Below are positions 42,007 to 52,216 of a stretch of DNA of 64,000 nt, piece by piece (positions within the stretch are counted from its first letter, which is position 1; the number at the start of each line of letters is the position of its first letter). The position numbers and the translations under genes are program-made. Under the pieces are notes generated by a model. It ran no database searches. It was not told the DNA's origin and saw only the letters and a list, made by a program, of their open reading frames with translations. The DNA lies in assembly GCF_004364635.1 (NCBI RefSeq), contig NZ_SOAX01000004.1:62001-126000 (forward strand), written 5' to 3'. This DNA is from Halospina denitrificans. Lineage in GTDB: Bacteria > Pseudomonadota > Gammaproteobacteria > Pseudomonadales > Oleiphilaceae.

Positions 42007-42145
42007 GCTTCCACCTTGCTTACCGTTCCGCGGGATCAAAGCAAAAGGCGCGCCACCGTTACAGCAACTGGCATGGGCCGGCCTCAGGCAGCAGACAACG
42101 GGCTTTTATGCACCATTGGTGACCACGCTGCCCCATGACGGGGAC

Positions 42146-42173
42146 AGATAGCACGCTCCGAGGCCTGCTATCT
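42146..42173. promoter_or_regulatory. Inverted repeat upstream of nasA promoter
   Basis: AGATAGCA (42146-42153) and TGCTATCT (42166-42173) are perfect complements separated by 12 bases. It lies 27 bases upstream of the sigma-54-type promoter, where a bound regulator could act on nasA or on the divergent nasT. It does not match the NtrC consensus. Confidence 0.45.
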
Positions 42174-42199
42174 CCACCCACAGGGCACACAGAAGGGTC

Positions 42200-42216
42200 C
42201 GGCACAGGATATGCTT
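42200..42216 (+). promoter_or_regulatory. Sigma-54-type promoter of nasA
   Basis: CGGCACAGGATATGCTT has GG and GC at exactly 10 bases spacing. It precedes the leader hairpins and nasA, mirroring the two other nitrate transcripts. Confidence 0.75.
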
Positions 42217-42246
42217 AATAAACCAGGGATCATTGACCAACCCATT

Positions 42247-42308
42247 GGGTACCGAAGCCCGGTATCCGGCCTCGACATCGTTCGAAGGCCGGATACCGGG
42301 CTTTTTTT
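42247..42308 (+). terminator. Leader terminator and competing hairpin of nasA
   Basis: The terminator is a perfect 16-bp stem: GCCCGGTATCCGGCCT (42257-42272) with AGGCCGGATACCGGGC (42286-42301), followed by seven T (42302-42308). A competing hairpin GGGTACCG-AAGCC-CGGTATCC (42247-42267, one G-T pair) uses ten bases of the terminator's 5' arm, so the two are mutually exclusive. NasT would stabilise the upper one when nitrate is present. Its loop is five bases by my pairing, not the usual six. Confidence 0.85.
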
Positions 42309-42324
42309 GTCAGGAGCAAGGGAC

Positions 42325-44979
42325 ATGAGCGAAATCCAGACCACCTGCCCTTATTGCGGCGTTGGCTGTGGCGTCCGGGCAACCCCCTCGGGAGACACCC
42401 TCAATCCGGTTCAGGGCGACGCGGCTCACCCGGCGAACGCGGGTCGTCTCTGCGTAAAGGGCGCGGCACTCCATGAGACCCTGGGTACGGCAGGCCGGCT
42501 CCTGCGGCCCAGAGTCAGGGGACAGGAAACCAGCTGGGAGGAGGCCCTGTCAGCCGTGGCGGACGGGCTCGCGGCCATTCGCGACCACCAGGGCCCCAAC
42601 GCCATAGGTCTCTACCTTTCGGGCCAGCTGCTCACCGAGGACTATTATGTCGCCAACAAGTTCGGCAAGGGCTTTCTTGGCACCCCCCATGTGGACACCA
42701 ACTCCCGGCTCTGCATGTCCTCCGCCGTTGCCGCCTACAAGCGCGCCTTCGGAGAGGACGCCGTCCCCGGCTGTTACGACGACCTGGAAGAGGCAGAACT
42801 CATGGTGTTCGCCGGCGCCAATCCGGCCTGGAACCACCCGGTCCTCTACCAGCGCATCAAGCAGGCCTTCGCCACCCAGCCGGGACGACGTGCGGTTGTC
42901 ATTGACCCCCGCCGCACCGCCTCCTGCGACATGGCGGATCTGCACCTGGCACTCAGGCCCGGCACGGATGCCACGCTCTGGAACGGACTCCTGGTCTGGC
43001 TGGCCGACAGGCAGATGCTTGATAAGGCATGGCTGGCGGAGCATTGCTCTGGCCTTGAGGCGGCGCTGGACAGTGCCCGCGCAAGCGCCCCTGATACGGC
43101 CTCGGTTGCCGCCCAGTGCGACCTGGACGAAGCCGATGTGCGCTGCTTCTACAGCTGGTTCGAGGCTACCCCGAAAACCGTCAGTTTCTGGTCCCAGGGT
43201 CTGAACCAGTCCACCAGCGGTACTGACAACGGCAGCGCGCTGATCAACTGCCACCTGGCGACCGGGCGTGTTGGCAAACCCGGAGCCACACCCTTCTCCA
43301 TCACCGGTCAGCCCAACGCCATGGGTGGGCGCGAGGTGGGTGGGCTGGCCAACCAGCTCGCGGCCCATCTGGATTACGACACGCCCGGTGCCCTGGCCGA
43401 GGTGGAAGGATTCTGGCAGGCCCCGGCCATGGCCACGGAGCCCGGATACAAGGCGGTAGAGCTTTTTGAGGCCGTGGAGCGCGGCGAGATCCAGGCCCTG
43501 TGGATCATGGCAACCAACCCGGCAGTGTCCCTCCCCGACGCCGACCGGGTCCGCCGGGCACTGGAAATCTGCCCACTGGTCATCGTCTCCGACTGCGTGG
43601 ATGACACCGATACCCTGGCGCTTGCCGATATCGTGCTGCCCGCCTGCGGTTGGAGCGAAAAAGACGGGACCGTCACCAACTCCGAGCGCTGTATTTCACG
43701 GCAACGGGCCCTGTTGGAGGCCGCCGGCGAGTCCCGGCCGGACTGGTGGATCATCAGCCAGGTCGCCCGGCGTATGGGCTTTGAGAACGGCTTCAATTAC
43801 CCGGGGCCCGCTGAAATCTTTCGCGAGCATGCCAGGCTCTCAGCCCGGCATCGCCAGGACCGGCTGCAGTTCGATATCGGTGGCCTGGCCCGCCTGTCCG
43901 ACCACGACTACAACACCATGGAGCCGGTTCAATGGCCCGTCACACCGGAACACCTCCATGGGCGCAGGCGTCTGTTCACCGACGGCAGATTTGCAACAGC
44001 GGACGGACGGGCCCGCATGGTACCTGTTACCCCCGTGCAAACAGTCACGGATCCGGAAGGAAGGGCGCCCCTGCAGATCAACAGCGGCCGCATCCGTGAC
44101 CAGTGGCACACCATGACCCGAACTGGTCGGGCGCCGCGCCTGCTCCAGCATTACAGCGAGCCCTTTATCGAGGCGAACCCGGAGGACCTGCGGCATCTCG
44201 AAATGAAAGACGGAGAACTGGCGACGCTTCAAAACAACACGGGCCATTACACGGGACGCCTTATCGCCACGGACGCCCAGCGCCAGGGTGAGGTCTTTGT
44301 CCCCATCCACTGGAGCGACCGGATAACCACGTCCTCTGTTGCCTCTCGTCTCTTTCCGGCGGCTACCGATCCGGTATCCGGTCAGCCCGGCAGCAAGCTA
44401 AGCGACGGCCGTCTGACCCCCTTCCAATGCCATTGGCAGGGACGACTCCTTACCCACACCGATTCCTTCCAGTGCTCCGGGGAGGCGCTTTTCCATGTGC
44501 GCGTCCCGATGAGCAACAGTACCTGCTGGCACCTGGCGGGTGACCAGGTTACCGACTGGTCCTGCCGCGCCGCCGACTGGCTTGGACGCACACCCGACGC
44601 TGAAATGCACGACCCCGGTGCCGGTCGCTATCGCGCCGCCTGGTACGACCGGGACGGCATTGCCGCCGTGCTGCTGATCGAACCAACCAATGATTTTCCC
44701 GGCCTGGACTGGCTGGACAGCCTCTTCACGGCGCCCACCCTGAACGAAGAGACCCGGCGCCAGGTACTGGCCGGCCGCGCCGCCGACGTGCCGGATACCG
44801 GCGCGATTGTCTGCTCCTGTTTCCAGGTGGGTGAGTACAGCATTGAGACAGCGATCAACGACGGCGCGAACAGCGTGTCCGCACTGGGAAACACCCTGAA
44901 ATGCGGCACCAATTGCGGCTCCTGCGTCCCTGAGCTGAAAGCGATTCTGGAGAAAAAGGCAGCACTGACGAGCCCTTGA
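42325..44979 (+). CDS. nasA: Assimilatory nitrate reductase catalytic subunit
   Basis: An 884-residue Mo-bisMGD enzyme reducing nitrate to nitrite in the cytoplasm. The N-terminal 4Fe-4S cysteines are C8, C11, C15 and C43 (TCPYCGVGCG ... LCVKG). Then come the Mo-binding domains with SRLCMSSAVAAYKRAFG and ITGQPNAMGGREVGGLANQL, the dinucleotide-binding C-domain, and a fused BFD-type 2Fe-2S domain at the C-terminus (CSCFQVGEYSIETAI ... CGTNCGSCVPELK). The start is the ATG at 42325 with AGGAG upstream; the frame is open further, but that part is the leader RNA. It is divergent from nasT. Confidence 0.95.
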   Translation: MSEIQTTCPYCGVGCGVRATPSGDTLNPVQGDAAHPANAGRLCVKGAALHETLGTAGRLLRPRVRGQETSWEEALSAVADGLAAIRDHQGPNAIGLYLSGQLLTEDYYVANKFGKGFLGTPHVDTNSRLCMSSAVAAYKRAFGEDAVPGCYDDLEEAELMVFAGANPAWNHPVLYQRIKQAFATQPGRRAVVIDPRRTASCDMADLHLALRPGTDATLWNGLLVWLADRQMLDKAWLAEHCSGLEAALDSARASAPDTASVAAQCDLDEADVRCFYSWFEATPKTVSFWSQGLNQSTSGTDNGSALINCHLATGRVGKPGATPFSITGQPNAMGGREVGGLANQLAAHLDYDTPGALAEVEGFWQAPAMATEPGYKAVELFEAVERGEIQALWIMATNPAVSLPDADRVRRALEICPLVIVSDCVDDTDTLALADIVLPACGWSEKDGTVTNSERCISRQRALLEAAGESRPDWWIISQVARRMGFENGFNYPGPAEIFREHARLSARHRQDRLQFDIGGLARLSDHDYNTMEPVQWPVTPEHLHGRRRLFTDGRFATADGRARMVPVTPVQTVTDPEGRAPLQINSGRIRDQWHTMTRTGRAPRLLQHYSEPFIEANPEDLRHLEMKDGELATLQNNTGHYTGRLIATDAQRQGEVFVPIHWSDRITTSSVASRLFPAATDPVSGQPGSKLSDGRLTPFQCHWQGRLLTHTDSFQCSGEALFHVRVPMSNSTCWHLAGDQVTDWSCRAADWLGRTPDAEMHDPGAGRYRAAWYDRDGIAAVLLIEPTNDFPGLDWLDSLFTAPTLNEETRRQVLAGRAADVPDTGAIVCSCFQVGEYSIETAINDGANSVSALGNTLKCGTNCGSCVPELKAILEKKAALTSP

Positions 44980-45052
44980 TCACCACATCCGGCGCCACCT
45001 CCGGTAGAATCGCAGCCTGCGAGAACCACCCCCGGCACCGGAGACAAACCCC

Positions 45053-45769
45053 ATGGCGTTGTCAGCGCTGAGCAACCGCTACCACCAGCTCCTGGACAGG
45101 ATCGAGGCGGATCCCGTCACTTCCCTTCGCAATTCCGTGCCCGTGCCAACCGAGGTTTCGACCGAGCCAACCCTTGCCGCGATCATGGCGGATCCCGTAC
45201 TTGCCGAAACCGTATTCGCGCAACTGGAAACGGCGCTGGGAGCGCCAGACCGCCGCACCACGGCAACCCAGCTCTGGAAGCGTGTAGCACTGGACGTTCT
45301 TGCTCCGGCAATGGTCCTCTGGCTGACCGACCAACGCCTTGCCCTGCCCAGGCAGGAAGATGTCCGGTGGTCCCAGGAAAAGCAGAAGTGGCAGGCTACA
45401 GCGAACCGGGATTGGTTGGACTATTCAGACCTTTCGGAGGCACAGCAGGCGTTGCACGGATGGCTTGCCGAACCCGAAGGTTTTTTCCGTGGGCAATGGC
45501 CAGTTACGAAGAGCGGTTTCTGGAGCAGCATGTCCCTGGCAGCGATCCGGCCCTTTGCAGCCATCCGGCTGGAGCTGCCGGCGGAAGAGTGGCGCCCCCA
45601 GGCGGACGAATGGATGGCCCTGATGCCGGGCCCCACCGCCCGTTACCTGCGTTGGTTCGAGGAGGCCTCGGAGGCCGGACCCAGGCTCGCGCCCCAGCGC
45701 CGCGGCTGCTGCCTCAAGTTCCAGCTCCCCGGGAAGGACCACTGCAGCACCTGCGGCGTTCGGCGCTGA
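45053..45769 (+). CDS. FhuF-like ferric-siderophore reductase domain protein
   Basis: A 238-residue protein ending RGCCLKFQLPGKDHCSTCG, the CC-N-C-xx-C 2Fe-2S signature of FhuF-type ferric iron reductases; the rest has the low-conservation helical body of that family, including ATQLWKRVALDVLAPAMVLWL. It should reduce ferric siderophores in the cytoplasm. No siderophore genes are close by. GGAG is ahead of the ATG, and the gap from nasA is 73 bases, so it could be cotranscribed with it. Confidence 0.75.
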   Translation: MALSALSNRYHQLLDRIEADPVTSLRNSVPVPTEVSTEPTLAAIMADPVLAETVFAQLETALGAPDRRTTATQLWKRVALDVLAPAMVLWLTDQRLALPRQEDVRWSQEKQKWQATANRDWLDYSDLSEAQQALHGWLAEPEGFFRGQWPVTKSGFWSSMSLAAIRPFAAIRLELPAEEWRPQADEWMALMPGPTARYLRWFEEASEAGPRLAPQRRGCCLKFQLPGKDHCSTCGVRR

Positions 45770-45799
45770 GCTGATCCGGCAACCCCAAGGGCTCGGGAC

Positions 45800-46474
45800 T
45801 CAATCCCCCTGTGGGGTAGGCGCGCCACGGCTCAGGCGCTCCACCGCCTGCTGACACTGCGTCTCAAGCTCCCCGGTACTGCGTACGCCCAGCCCCAGGT
45901 CCCGCAGGCGACCGTCCTCCAGCCCATAGATGAACCCGTGCACGGACAGTTCCTGGCCGCCCCGCCAGGCATCCGCCACCACCGTGGTCCGGCAGACGTT
46001 GGCAACCTGCGCCACCACGTTCAGCTCACAGAGCTTGTTCGTGGCCGCCGTCCCGTCGGGCTGGGCGGCCAGCAGCTCCTGGTGGTCAGCGGCGACGTTC
46101 TGGATGTGGCGCAGCCAGTTGTCGATAAGCCCCAGGTGGGCATCCTCATAGGCGGCCTTGACCCCGCCACAACCGTAGTGACCGCATACGATCACATGCT
46201 TGACCTTCAGCACCTCCACGGCGAACTGCAGCACCGACAGCAGGTTCAGGTCCGTGTGCACCACCACGTTGGCCACGTTCCGGTGTACGAACAGCTCGCC
46301 GGGCATAAGCCCCACCACCTGGTTGGCGGGCACCCGGCTGTCCGCACAGCCGATCCAGAGGTAATCAGGCGCCTGCTGCTGGGAGAGTCGTTCGAAGAAA
46401 TCCGGGTCTTCGGCGAGCGTGTCGCGAACCCATTGAGCGTTGTTGTCGAACAGATGCTTGAGTGCTGTTGCCAC
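45800..46474 (-). CDS. can: Beta-carbonic anhydrase
   Basis: A 224-residue beta-class carbonic anhydrase. Zinc ligands and the dyad are visible: C43, D45 and R47 in IGCADSRVPANQ, and H99 and C102 in VCGHYGCGGVKAAYE. Length and motif spacing match the E. coli Can type. It interconverts CO2 and bicarbonate in the cytoplasm. It is convergent with the FhuF-like gene and divergent from nnrS. Confidence 0.95.
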   Translation of the reverse strand: MATALKHLFDNNAQWVRDTLAEDPDFFERLSQQQAPDYLWIGCADSRVPANQVVGLMPGELFVHRNVANVVVHTDLNLLSVLQFAVEVLKVKHVIVCGHYGCGGVKAAYEDAHLGLIDNWLRHIQNVAADHQELLAAQPDGTAATNKLCELNVVAQVANVCRTTVVADAWRGGQELSVHGFIYGLEDGRLRDLGLGVRSTGELETQCQQAVERLSRGAPTPQGD

Positions 46475-46558
46475 GATTCCCCCTTTCCTTCTGTGACCGT
46501 CTGGTCCATCTTACCGGGCAGCGCAGGGGTGGGAAACCGGATTGCGAGCCCATCGTTA

Positions 46559-46581
46559 AAGATTTACATTACATGAATCTT
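46559..46581. promoter_or_regulatory. NsrR-type operator upstream of nnrS
   Basis: AAGATTTACAT-T-ACATGAATCTT is an 11-1-11 inverted repeat close to the published NsrR motif (AAGATGYATTT-N-AAATRCATCTT): about 8 and 9 of 11 match in the two halves. It is 20 bases upstream of nnrS, a well-known NsrR target in proteobacteria. No nsrR gene is in the window. Confidence 0.65.
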
Positions 46582-46601
46582 TAAACCGATCCGGATCCCC
46601 C

Positions 46602-47705
46602 ATGCCGAGTAGTCGCTCAAACCGCCTGAAGAGCCACCGCCTGCTCTTTCCGGCCGCCTGTCTCTACGCCGCCATAGCACTGCCACTGTCCATGGCCACC
46701 ATACTGGCGGGATGGAGCTGGACGCCCGGTCTCGCCGGCAGTCACCACGGCCATGAAATGATCTTTGGCTTTGCCCTGGCCGTGATCGCCGGGTACACAC
46801 TTGGCCCCCAGCCCGCGCGCTGGTTGTTTCCACTGTTCGGGCTCTGGCTGGCTGCGCGTCTCGGGTACGCGCTGGCACCCGGGTTCTGGCTGAGCCAACT
46901 GCTCAGCCCAACCTTTGCTCTGCTGCTGGCCTGGCGGGTGGTGCCCCGGTTCAACGCCGCCAAGAAATGGCGTAACCGCATGCTGGTGCCACTCATGCTG
47001 GCGCTTTGTGGCCTTCCCCTGCTGTGGCTCCTGCTGGGCATCACGCCACTTCCGGGGGCAACGGTACTGCTGCACACAGGGGTGGTTCTGCTGCTGCTTC
47101 TGATGACCTTCATGAGCGGTCGCCTGATCGCGCCCGCAGTCGCGGGAACACTGGAAAAACGCGGTATTACGCAGGAAGCACGGGTCCAACCCAGGATCGA
47201 GGCTGCGCTGATCCTCATGCTTGGCGCAGCGGCACTGGCAGTCCTCTTGCCGCTCCCTTCCTGGCTGAGCGGCCCCCTGCTCCTGGCGGCTGGCGTACTG
47301 ATCCTGGTCAGAACCCTGCGGTGGCGGCTGTGGCTCTGCCCGGAGCGCCCGGATCTGCTGGGGCTGGCAGTGGGCACGCTCTGGCTGGGTATCGGTGCCG
47401 GCGGTTTCGGTATAGCTCTTATGCTCAACCAGGGCCCGTCCGCGCTCCTGCACCTGATCACGGTGGGCGCACTGGGCACGCTGACCATTGGGGTCATGCT
47501 GCGGCTCCACTACCATGCAACCCGCCGGCAGCCACCGCCTGTTGGCCTCCTTCTCATCACCCTTGGAGCGGTAGCACTGGCAGCTTTGCCGCGCCTTGCG
47601 GCAGGGCCATCCCCCTGGGATGCACCGACGCTGCTCTGGGCTGCAGCGGGGGCCTGGTCACTGGCCTATGCGGTGACCGCCTCCGCGCTGCTGTTTCATC
47701 GCTGA
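46602..47705 (+). CDS. nnrS: NnrS family haem/copper membrane protein
   Basis: A 367-residue integral membrane protein with about 10-12 helices. NnrS features: HGHEMIFGFALAVIAGYTL with histidines near the start (HHGHE), and LMLNQGPSALLHLITVGALGTLTIGVMLR near the C-terminus. NnrS lessens NO damage by an uncertain mechanism. Placement beside the cd1 nitrite reductase cluster and the NsrR-type operator fit this. It is convergent with nirF. Confidence 0.92.
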   Translation: MPSSRSNRLKSHRLLFPAACLYAAIALPLSMATILAGWSWTPGLAGSHHGHEMIFGFALAVIAGYTLGPQPARWLFPLFGLWLAARLGYALAPGFWLSQLLSPTFALLLAWRVVPRFNAAKKWRNRMLVPLMLALCGLPLLWLLLGITPLPGATVLLHTGVVLLLLLMTFMSGRLIAPAVAGTLEKRGITQEARVQPRIEAALILMLGAAALAVLLPLPSWLSGPLLLAAGVLILVRTLRWRLWLCPERPDLLGLAVGTLWLGIGAGGFGIALMLNQGPSALLHLITVGALGTLTIGVMLRLHYHATRRQPPPVGLLLITLGAVALAALPRLAAGPSPWDAPTLLWAAAGAWSLAYAVTASALLFHR

Positions 47706-47706
47706 G

Positions 47707-48924
47707 TCACAGCCCCAGCCTGTGGGCCCGGCTGGTAAAGAAGATACCACTGGGTTTTTCGGCCTCCAGGGTGGTTATCTTCTCCAGTGTCCGGGTGTCA
47801 TAGACCGTGACCCGATTGCTGTCCCTGGCCGATATCCAGACCGTCTCGCCCCTGGGGCTGAACTCCATGTGAAGCACCGCCTCGCCAGGCTCGAGGGTGC
47901 GGATGATTTCGGAGGTCTGGGAATCGATCACCTGGACCACATCATTCCGTGGGTGCGCAAAGCTGACCCAGATCTGGCGATGGTCCGGGCTGGCCATGAC
48001 AAAGACGGGCTGGCCCTGGACCGGAATCCGTTCGCTGAGATCCCAGCTCTCCATATCCACCTGCAACACCTCATGGGCACCGACAGCCGGCACGAATGCG
48101 CGATCCCCGGCAATAGCCCAGCCCTCCAGGTGCGGCATCTTGTAGACCGGCAGCCGTTCCTCGCCTTTGCCATAATCGGAAAGGATATGCTGGGCACCCT
48201 CCTCCGGGTTCCACAAATCCAGCAGCGACAGGCCATCCTCGCCGAAAAGACCGGCGATGTAATAGCGACCCTGGCCCGTAATCAGCCCATCATAGGGCTT
48301 TTTGCCCGCTTCATAGCGGGTGACTTCCGGCTCGGGAGTATCCATATCCAGCACCCAGATTTCCCCGGCATCAAAGAGACTGAAAACGAACCGGTTGCCG
48401 GGCGCATCCACCAGGCCCACGGTCTTGGATTGCCGGGTCTCGCCCCCCTCATCCTCATACTCGGCCGGCACGTTCGCCACCTGCTCCAGGGTTTCGCTGT
48501 CAAAGACCTTGACCCCACCCGGCTCGTAATTGGAGACCGCCACGTAGCGGCCATCCTGGGATATGGCTCCCCCGATGCTGTTGCCGGACTGTTCTATCCG
48601 CTGATCAATGGAACGCGTTAACAGGTCAACCTTCGTCAGCCCGCCGTCACGCCCGAAGACATAGCCGTAGCGGCCGTCCCGGGAATACACCACCGAGGCA
48701 TGGGACAGGTCACCAAGCCCCTCGACGCGTCCAAGGACCGTCTTCTCGGTGGTATCAACCACGAGAACCGACCCGGAGGCGCGTTCGATGACCAGTCCCA
48801 GATCCCCCGTCCCCCGCAACTCAGCTGTCTCATCGCCTGGCCCCGTCAGTGACTGGCAGCCGGCAAGCAGCATCAACAGCAGCAACGGCCCGGCCAGTCG
48901 CAATAGCCTGTAGTCTGATCGCAT
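47707..48924 (-). CDS. nirF: NirF, haem d1 biosynthesis lipoprotein
   Basis: A 405-residue periplasmic lipoprotein with lipobox LLAGC (C23) and a cytochrome d1-like eight-bladed propeller (GLVIERASGSVLVVDTTEKTV, YSRDGRYGYVFGRDGGLTKVDL and similar). NirF is needed for a late step in haem d1 synthesis and has been reported to interact with NirN and NirS. It lacks an added c-type haem domain, distinguishing it from NirN. I used the ATG at 48924, just before the signal. It is downstream of nirC with coding overlap or contact. Confidence 0.92.
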   Translation of the reverse strand: MRSDYRLLRLAGPLLLLMLLAGCQSLTGPGDETAELRGTGDLGLVIERASGSVLVVDTTEKTVLGRVEGLGDLSHASVVYSRDGRYGYVFGRDGGLTKVDLLTRSIDQRIEQSGNSIGGAISQDGRYVAVSNYEPGGVKVFDSETLEQVANVPAEYEDEGGETRQSKTVGLVDAPGNRFVFSLFDAGEIWVLDMDTPEPEVTRYEAGKKPYDGLITGQGRYYIAGLFGEDGLSLLDLWNPEEGAQHILSDYGKGEERLPVYKMPHLEGWAIAGDRAFVPAVGAHEVLQVDMESWDLSERIPVQGQPVFVMASPDHRQIWVSFAHPRNDVVQVIDSQTSEIIRTLEPGEAVLHMEFSPRGETVWISARDSNRVTVYDTRTLEKITTLEAEKPSGIFFTSRAHRLGL

Positions 48925-48928
48925 CAAA

Positions 48929-49267
48929 TCACCTTGAATCGTCATTGTTTACCAGCGAGCCAGATTTAAGGGCCTCGCTGATCCAGCGGATCTCCCCGTC
49001 ACTCAGCAGATCCTTCCAGGGCGGCATGGCCGTTTCCGGGACACCGCTACGGATAATCGCTGCCACCGCCTCGACCGACCGGTTCTCCAGATCCGAAGGA
49101 CGCAACGCGGGCCCCAGGCCCCCTTTCAGGGTCATACCATGACAGGAGCCACAATCCTGCAGCACAAGCTCCCGCAACCCGGACTCGGATGGCTGCTCCG
49201 CATGCCCGTGCAGCGACCCAACCCCGATCATCGCGATGATCGCAAGCCTTCTTTTCCAACGGATCAT
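48929..49267 (-). CDS. nirC: NirC-type cytochrome c (c55x)
   Basis: A 112-residue periplasmic monohaem cytochrome c: signal peptide (1-23, ending GHA), haem motif C39-GSC-H43 and a likely Met ligand in PETAMPPWKDLLSDGEI. NirC can pass electrons to NirS and has been linked with haem d1 assembly. It lies directly before nirF and is divergent from nirS, so the nirS-nirC gap (49268-49489) is a shared control region. Confidence 0.88.
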   Translation of the reverse strand: MIRWKRRLAIIAMIGVGSLHGHAEQPSESGLRELVLQDCGSCHGMTLKGGLGPALRPSDLENRSVEAVAAIIRSGVPETAMPPWKDLLSDGEIRWISEALKSGSLVNNDDSR

Positions 49268-49324
49268 AGCTCCACCCTACCAACGCCCATCCGGCAATCG
49301 TGACTATCGCGCCGGAACTAATCA

Positions 49325-49338
49325 TTGATTTTAGTTAA
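49325..49338. promoter_or_regulatory. DNR/FNR-like site between nirC and nirS
   Basis: TTGAT-TTTA-GTTAA matches TTGAT-N4-GTCAA in 9 of 10 positions. It is placed 58 bases from nirC and 152 bases from nirS; a site here could activate both under anoxia and NO, as DNR does in pseudomonads. A separate dyad TGATGA-CTT-TCATCA lies at 49407-49421. Confidence 0.5.
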
Positions 49339-49462
49339 CAGTTTCCCTGGCGCCCTCAGATTAAAGGGGTATCTCTTAGGTGGTAACTCGCCTCTAAAGT
49401 CCCAACTGATGACTTTCATCAATGATGGTGGATTAATAAAAAGAAATATTGACCATGTATAA

Positions 49463-51217
<1,755 letters not shown>

Positions 51218-51230
51218 GCCGGGTGAGCTG

Positions 51231-51695
51231 ATGCAACTGGATGCGACCGACAGGCGGCTGATCGACCTCTACCAGAGGCGGATGCCCGTAACTTCCCGCC
51301 CCTTCCTGAGAATGGGCGAGGAACTGGGCCTCTCCGAACAGGAGGTCATCAATCGACTGGAGGCGCTCCAGGCGCATCAGATCATCAGCCGGGTTGGACC
51401 CGTCTTTGAACACAGCCGCGCGGGCGCCAGCCTGCTCGCGGCTGTGGCTGCACCGCAGCACGAGATTGATCAGGTCGCCGACCGGATCAATCACTTCCCG
51501 GGCATCAATCACAACTATGCCCGGGAACATACATTCAACCTCTGGTTTGTCATGACCGCGCCGGATGAAAGAACACTGGCGACGCGACTGGATGAGCTGG
51601 AGGAGACACTGGCGCTGCCAGTACTCAGGCTGCCGATGATCGAGGCCTATCACATCGACCTCGCCTTCAACATCGACTGGGAGGCAGTCTCATGA
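51231..51695 (+). CDS. nirD: Sirohaem decarboxylase subunit NirD (haem d1 pathway)
   Basis: A 154-residue Lrp/AsnC-like protein. The HTH part is LFRM-like EELGLSEQEVINRLEALQAHQIISRVGP, followed by the ferredoxin-like domain with HNYAREHTFNLWFV (H94, Y96, H100), the likely catalytic region. NirDLGH convert sirohaem to didecarboxy-sirohaem by removing two acetate carboxyls. It overlaps nirL by four bases. Assignment as NirD, not NirG, is by order after nirS. Confidence 0.9.
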   Translation: MQLDATDRRLIDLYQRRMPVTSRPFLRMGEELGLSEQEVINRLEALQAHQIISRVGPVFEHSRAGASLLAAVAAPQHEIDQVADRINHFPGINHNYAREHTFNLWFVMTAPDERTLATRLDELEETLALPVLRLPMIEAYHIDLAFNIDWEAVS

Positions 51696-52216
51696 GTCAT
51701 ATGCCCCGGGCCATTGATACGACCCTGAGCCATGCGCAGAAGCTGCTGATGCTGCGCCGCCGGCTGGAGACCGGCCTGCCCCTCTGCCCAAGGCCGTACC
51801 AGGCGCTTGCGGAAGAGTGTGGACTCACCGAGGAGCAGGTGCTGGATGCCACGTCCGAGTGGCAGGCCGACGGCCTGATCAAGCGCATGGGACTCGTGGT
51901 GCGCCATCGCACCCTGGGCTATCGCGCCAATGCCATGGTGGTCTGGAACCTCCCCGATGAGGAGGTTGCCACTATTGGCAATGCCTTTGCGGAAGAACCC
52001 TTCGTGACGCTCTGCTACCAGCGTCCCCGACAGCTTCCGGACTGGCCCTACAACCTGTTCTGCATGATCCACGGCACGGATCGGGAGCAGGTCCTGGAGC
52101 AGCTCCGACAGCTGCGTGAGCGCCATGGTCTTGAGGAAACGGAGCACGCCGTCCTGTTCAGCCGCAAGGCCTACCGACAGTGTGGAGGCCGTTATGTCGG
52201 TGATGGAAACACCTGA
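51692..52216 (+). CDS. nirL: Sirohaem decarboxylase subunit NirL
   Basis: A 174-residue Lrp/AsnC-like protein of the NirL/NirH type, marked by LCYQRPRQLPDWPYNLFCMIHGTDRE. It pairs with NirD. The ATGA overlap with nirD and the overlap with nirG show tight coupling. The N-terminal about 15 residues precede the HTH. Confidence 0.9.
   Translation: MSHMPRAIDTTLSHAQKLLMLRRRLETGLPLCPRPYQALAEECGLTEEQVLDATSEWQADGLIKRMGLVVRHRTLGYRANAMVVWNLPDEEVATIGNAFAEEPFVTLCYQRPRQLPDWPYNLFCMIHGTDREQVLEQLRQLRERHGLEETEHAVLFSRKAYRQCGGRYVGDGNT

Larger units (their letters stand above)
42007..42324. other. Divergent intergenic region nasT/nasA
   Basis: No gene. From left to right: a perfect 8-base inverted repeat (42146-42173), a sigma-54-type promoter (42200-42216), an anti-terminator hairpin and a strong terminator (42247-42308), then the nasA Shine-Dalgarno AGGAG at 42312-42316. 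The nasT promoter must lie at 42007-42145 but is not obvious. Confidence 0.65.

Noticed and set aside
42109-42122. Possible NtrC site TGCACCATTGGTGA
   Set aside because: The half-sites are two bases too close for the usual TGCAC-N7-GTGCA spacing and the second half is imperfect.
42211-42324. N-terminal extension of nasA
   Set aside because: The frame is open upstream, but this stretch holds the promoter end, the leader hairpins and a terminator. The family N-terminus and AGGAG fit the ATG at 42325.
49407-49421. TGATGACTTTCATCA as an FNR/DNR site
   Set aside because: The half-site spacing is wrong for TTGAT-N4-ATCAA. It is kept only as an unassigned dyad.
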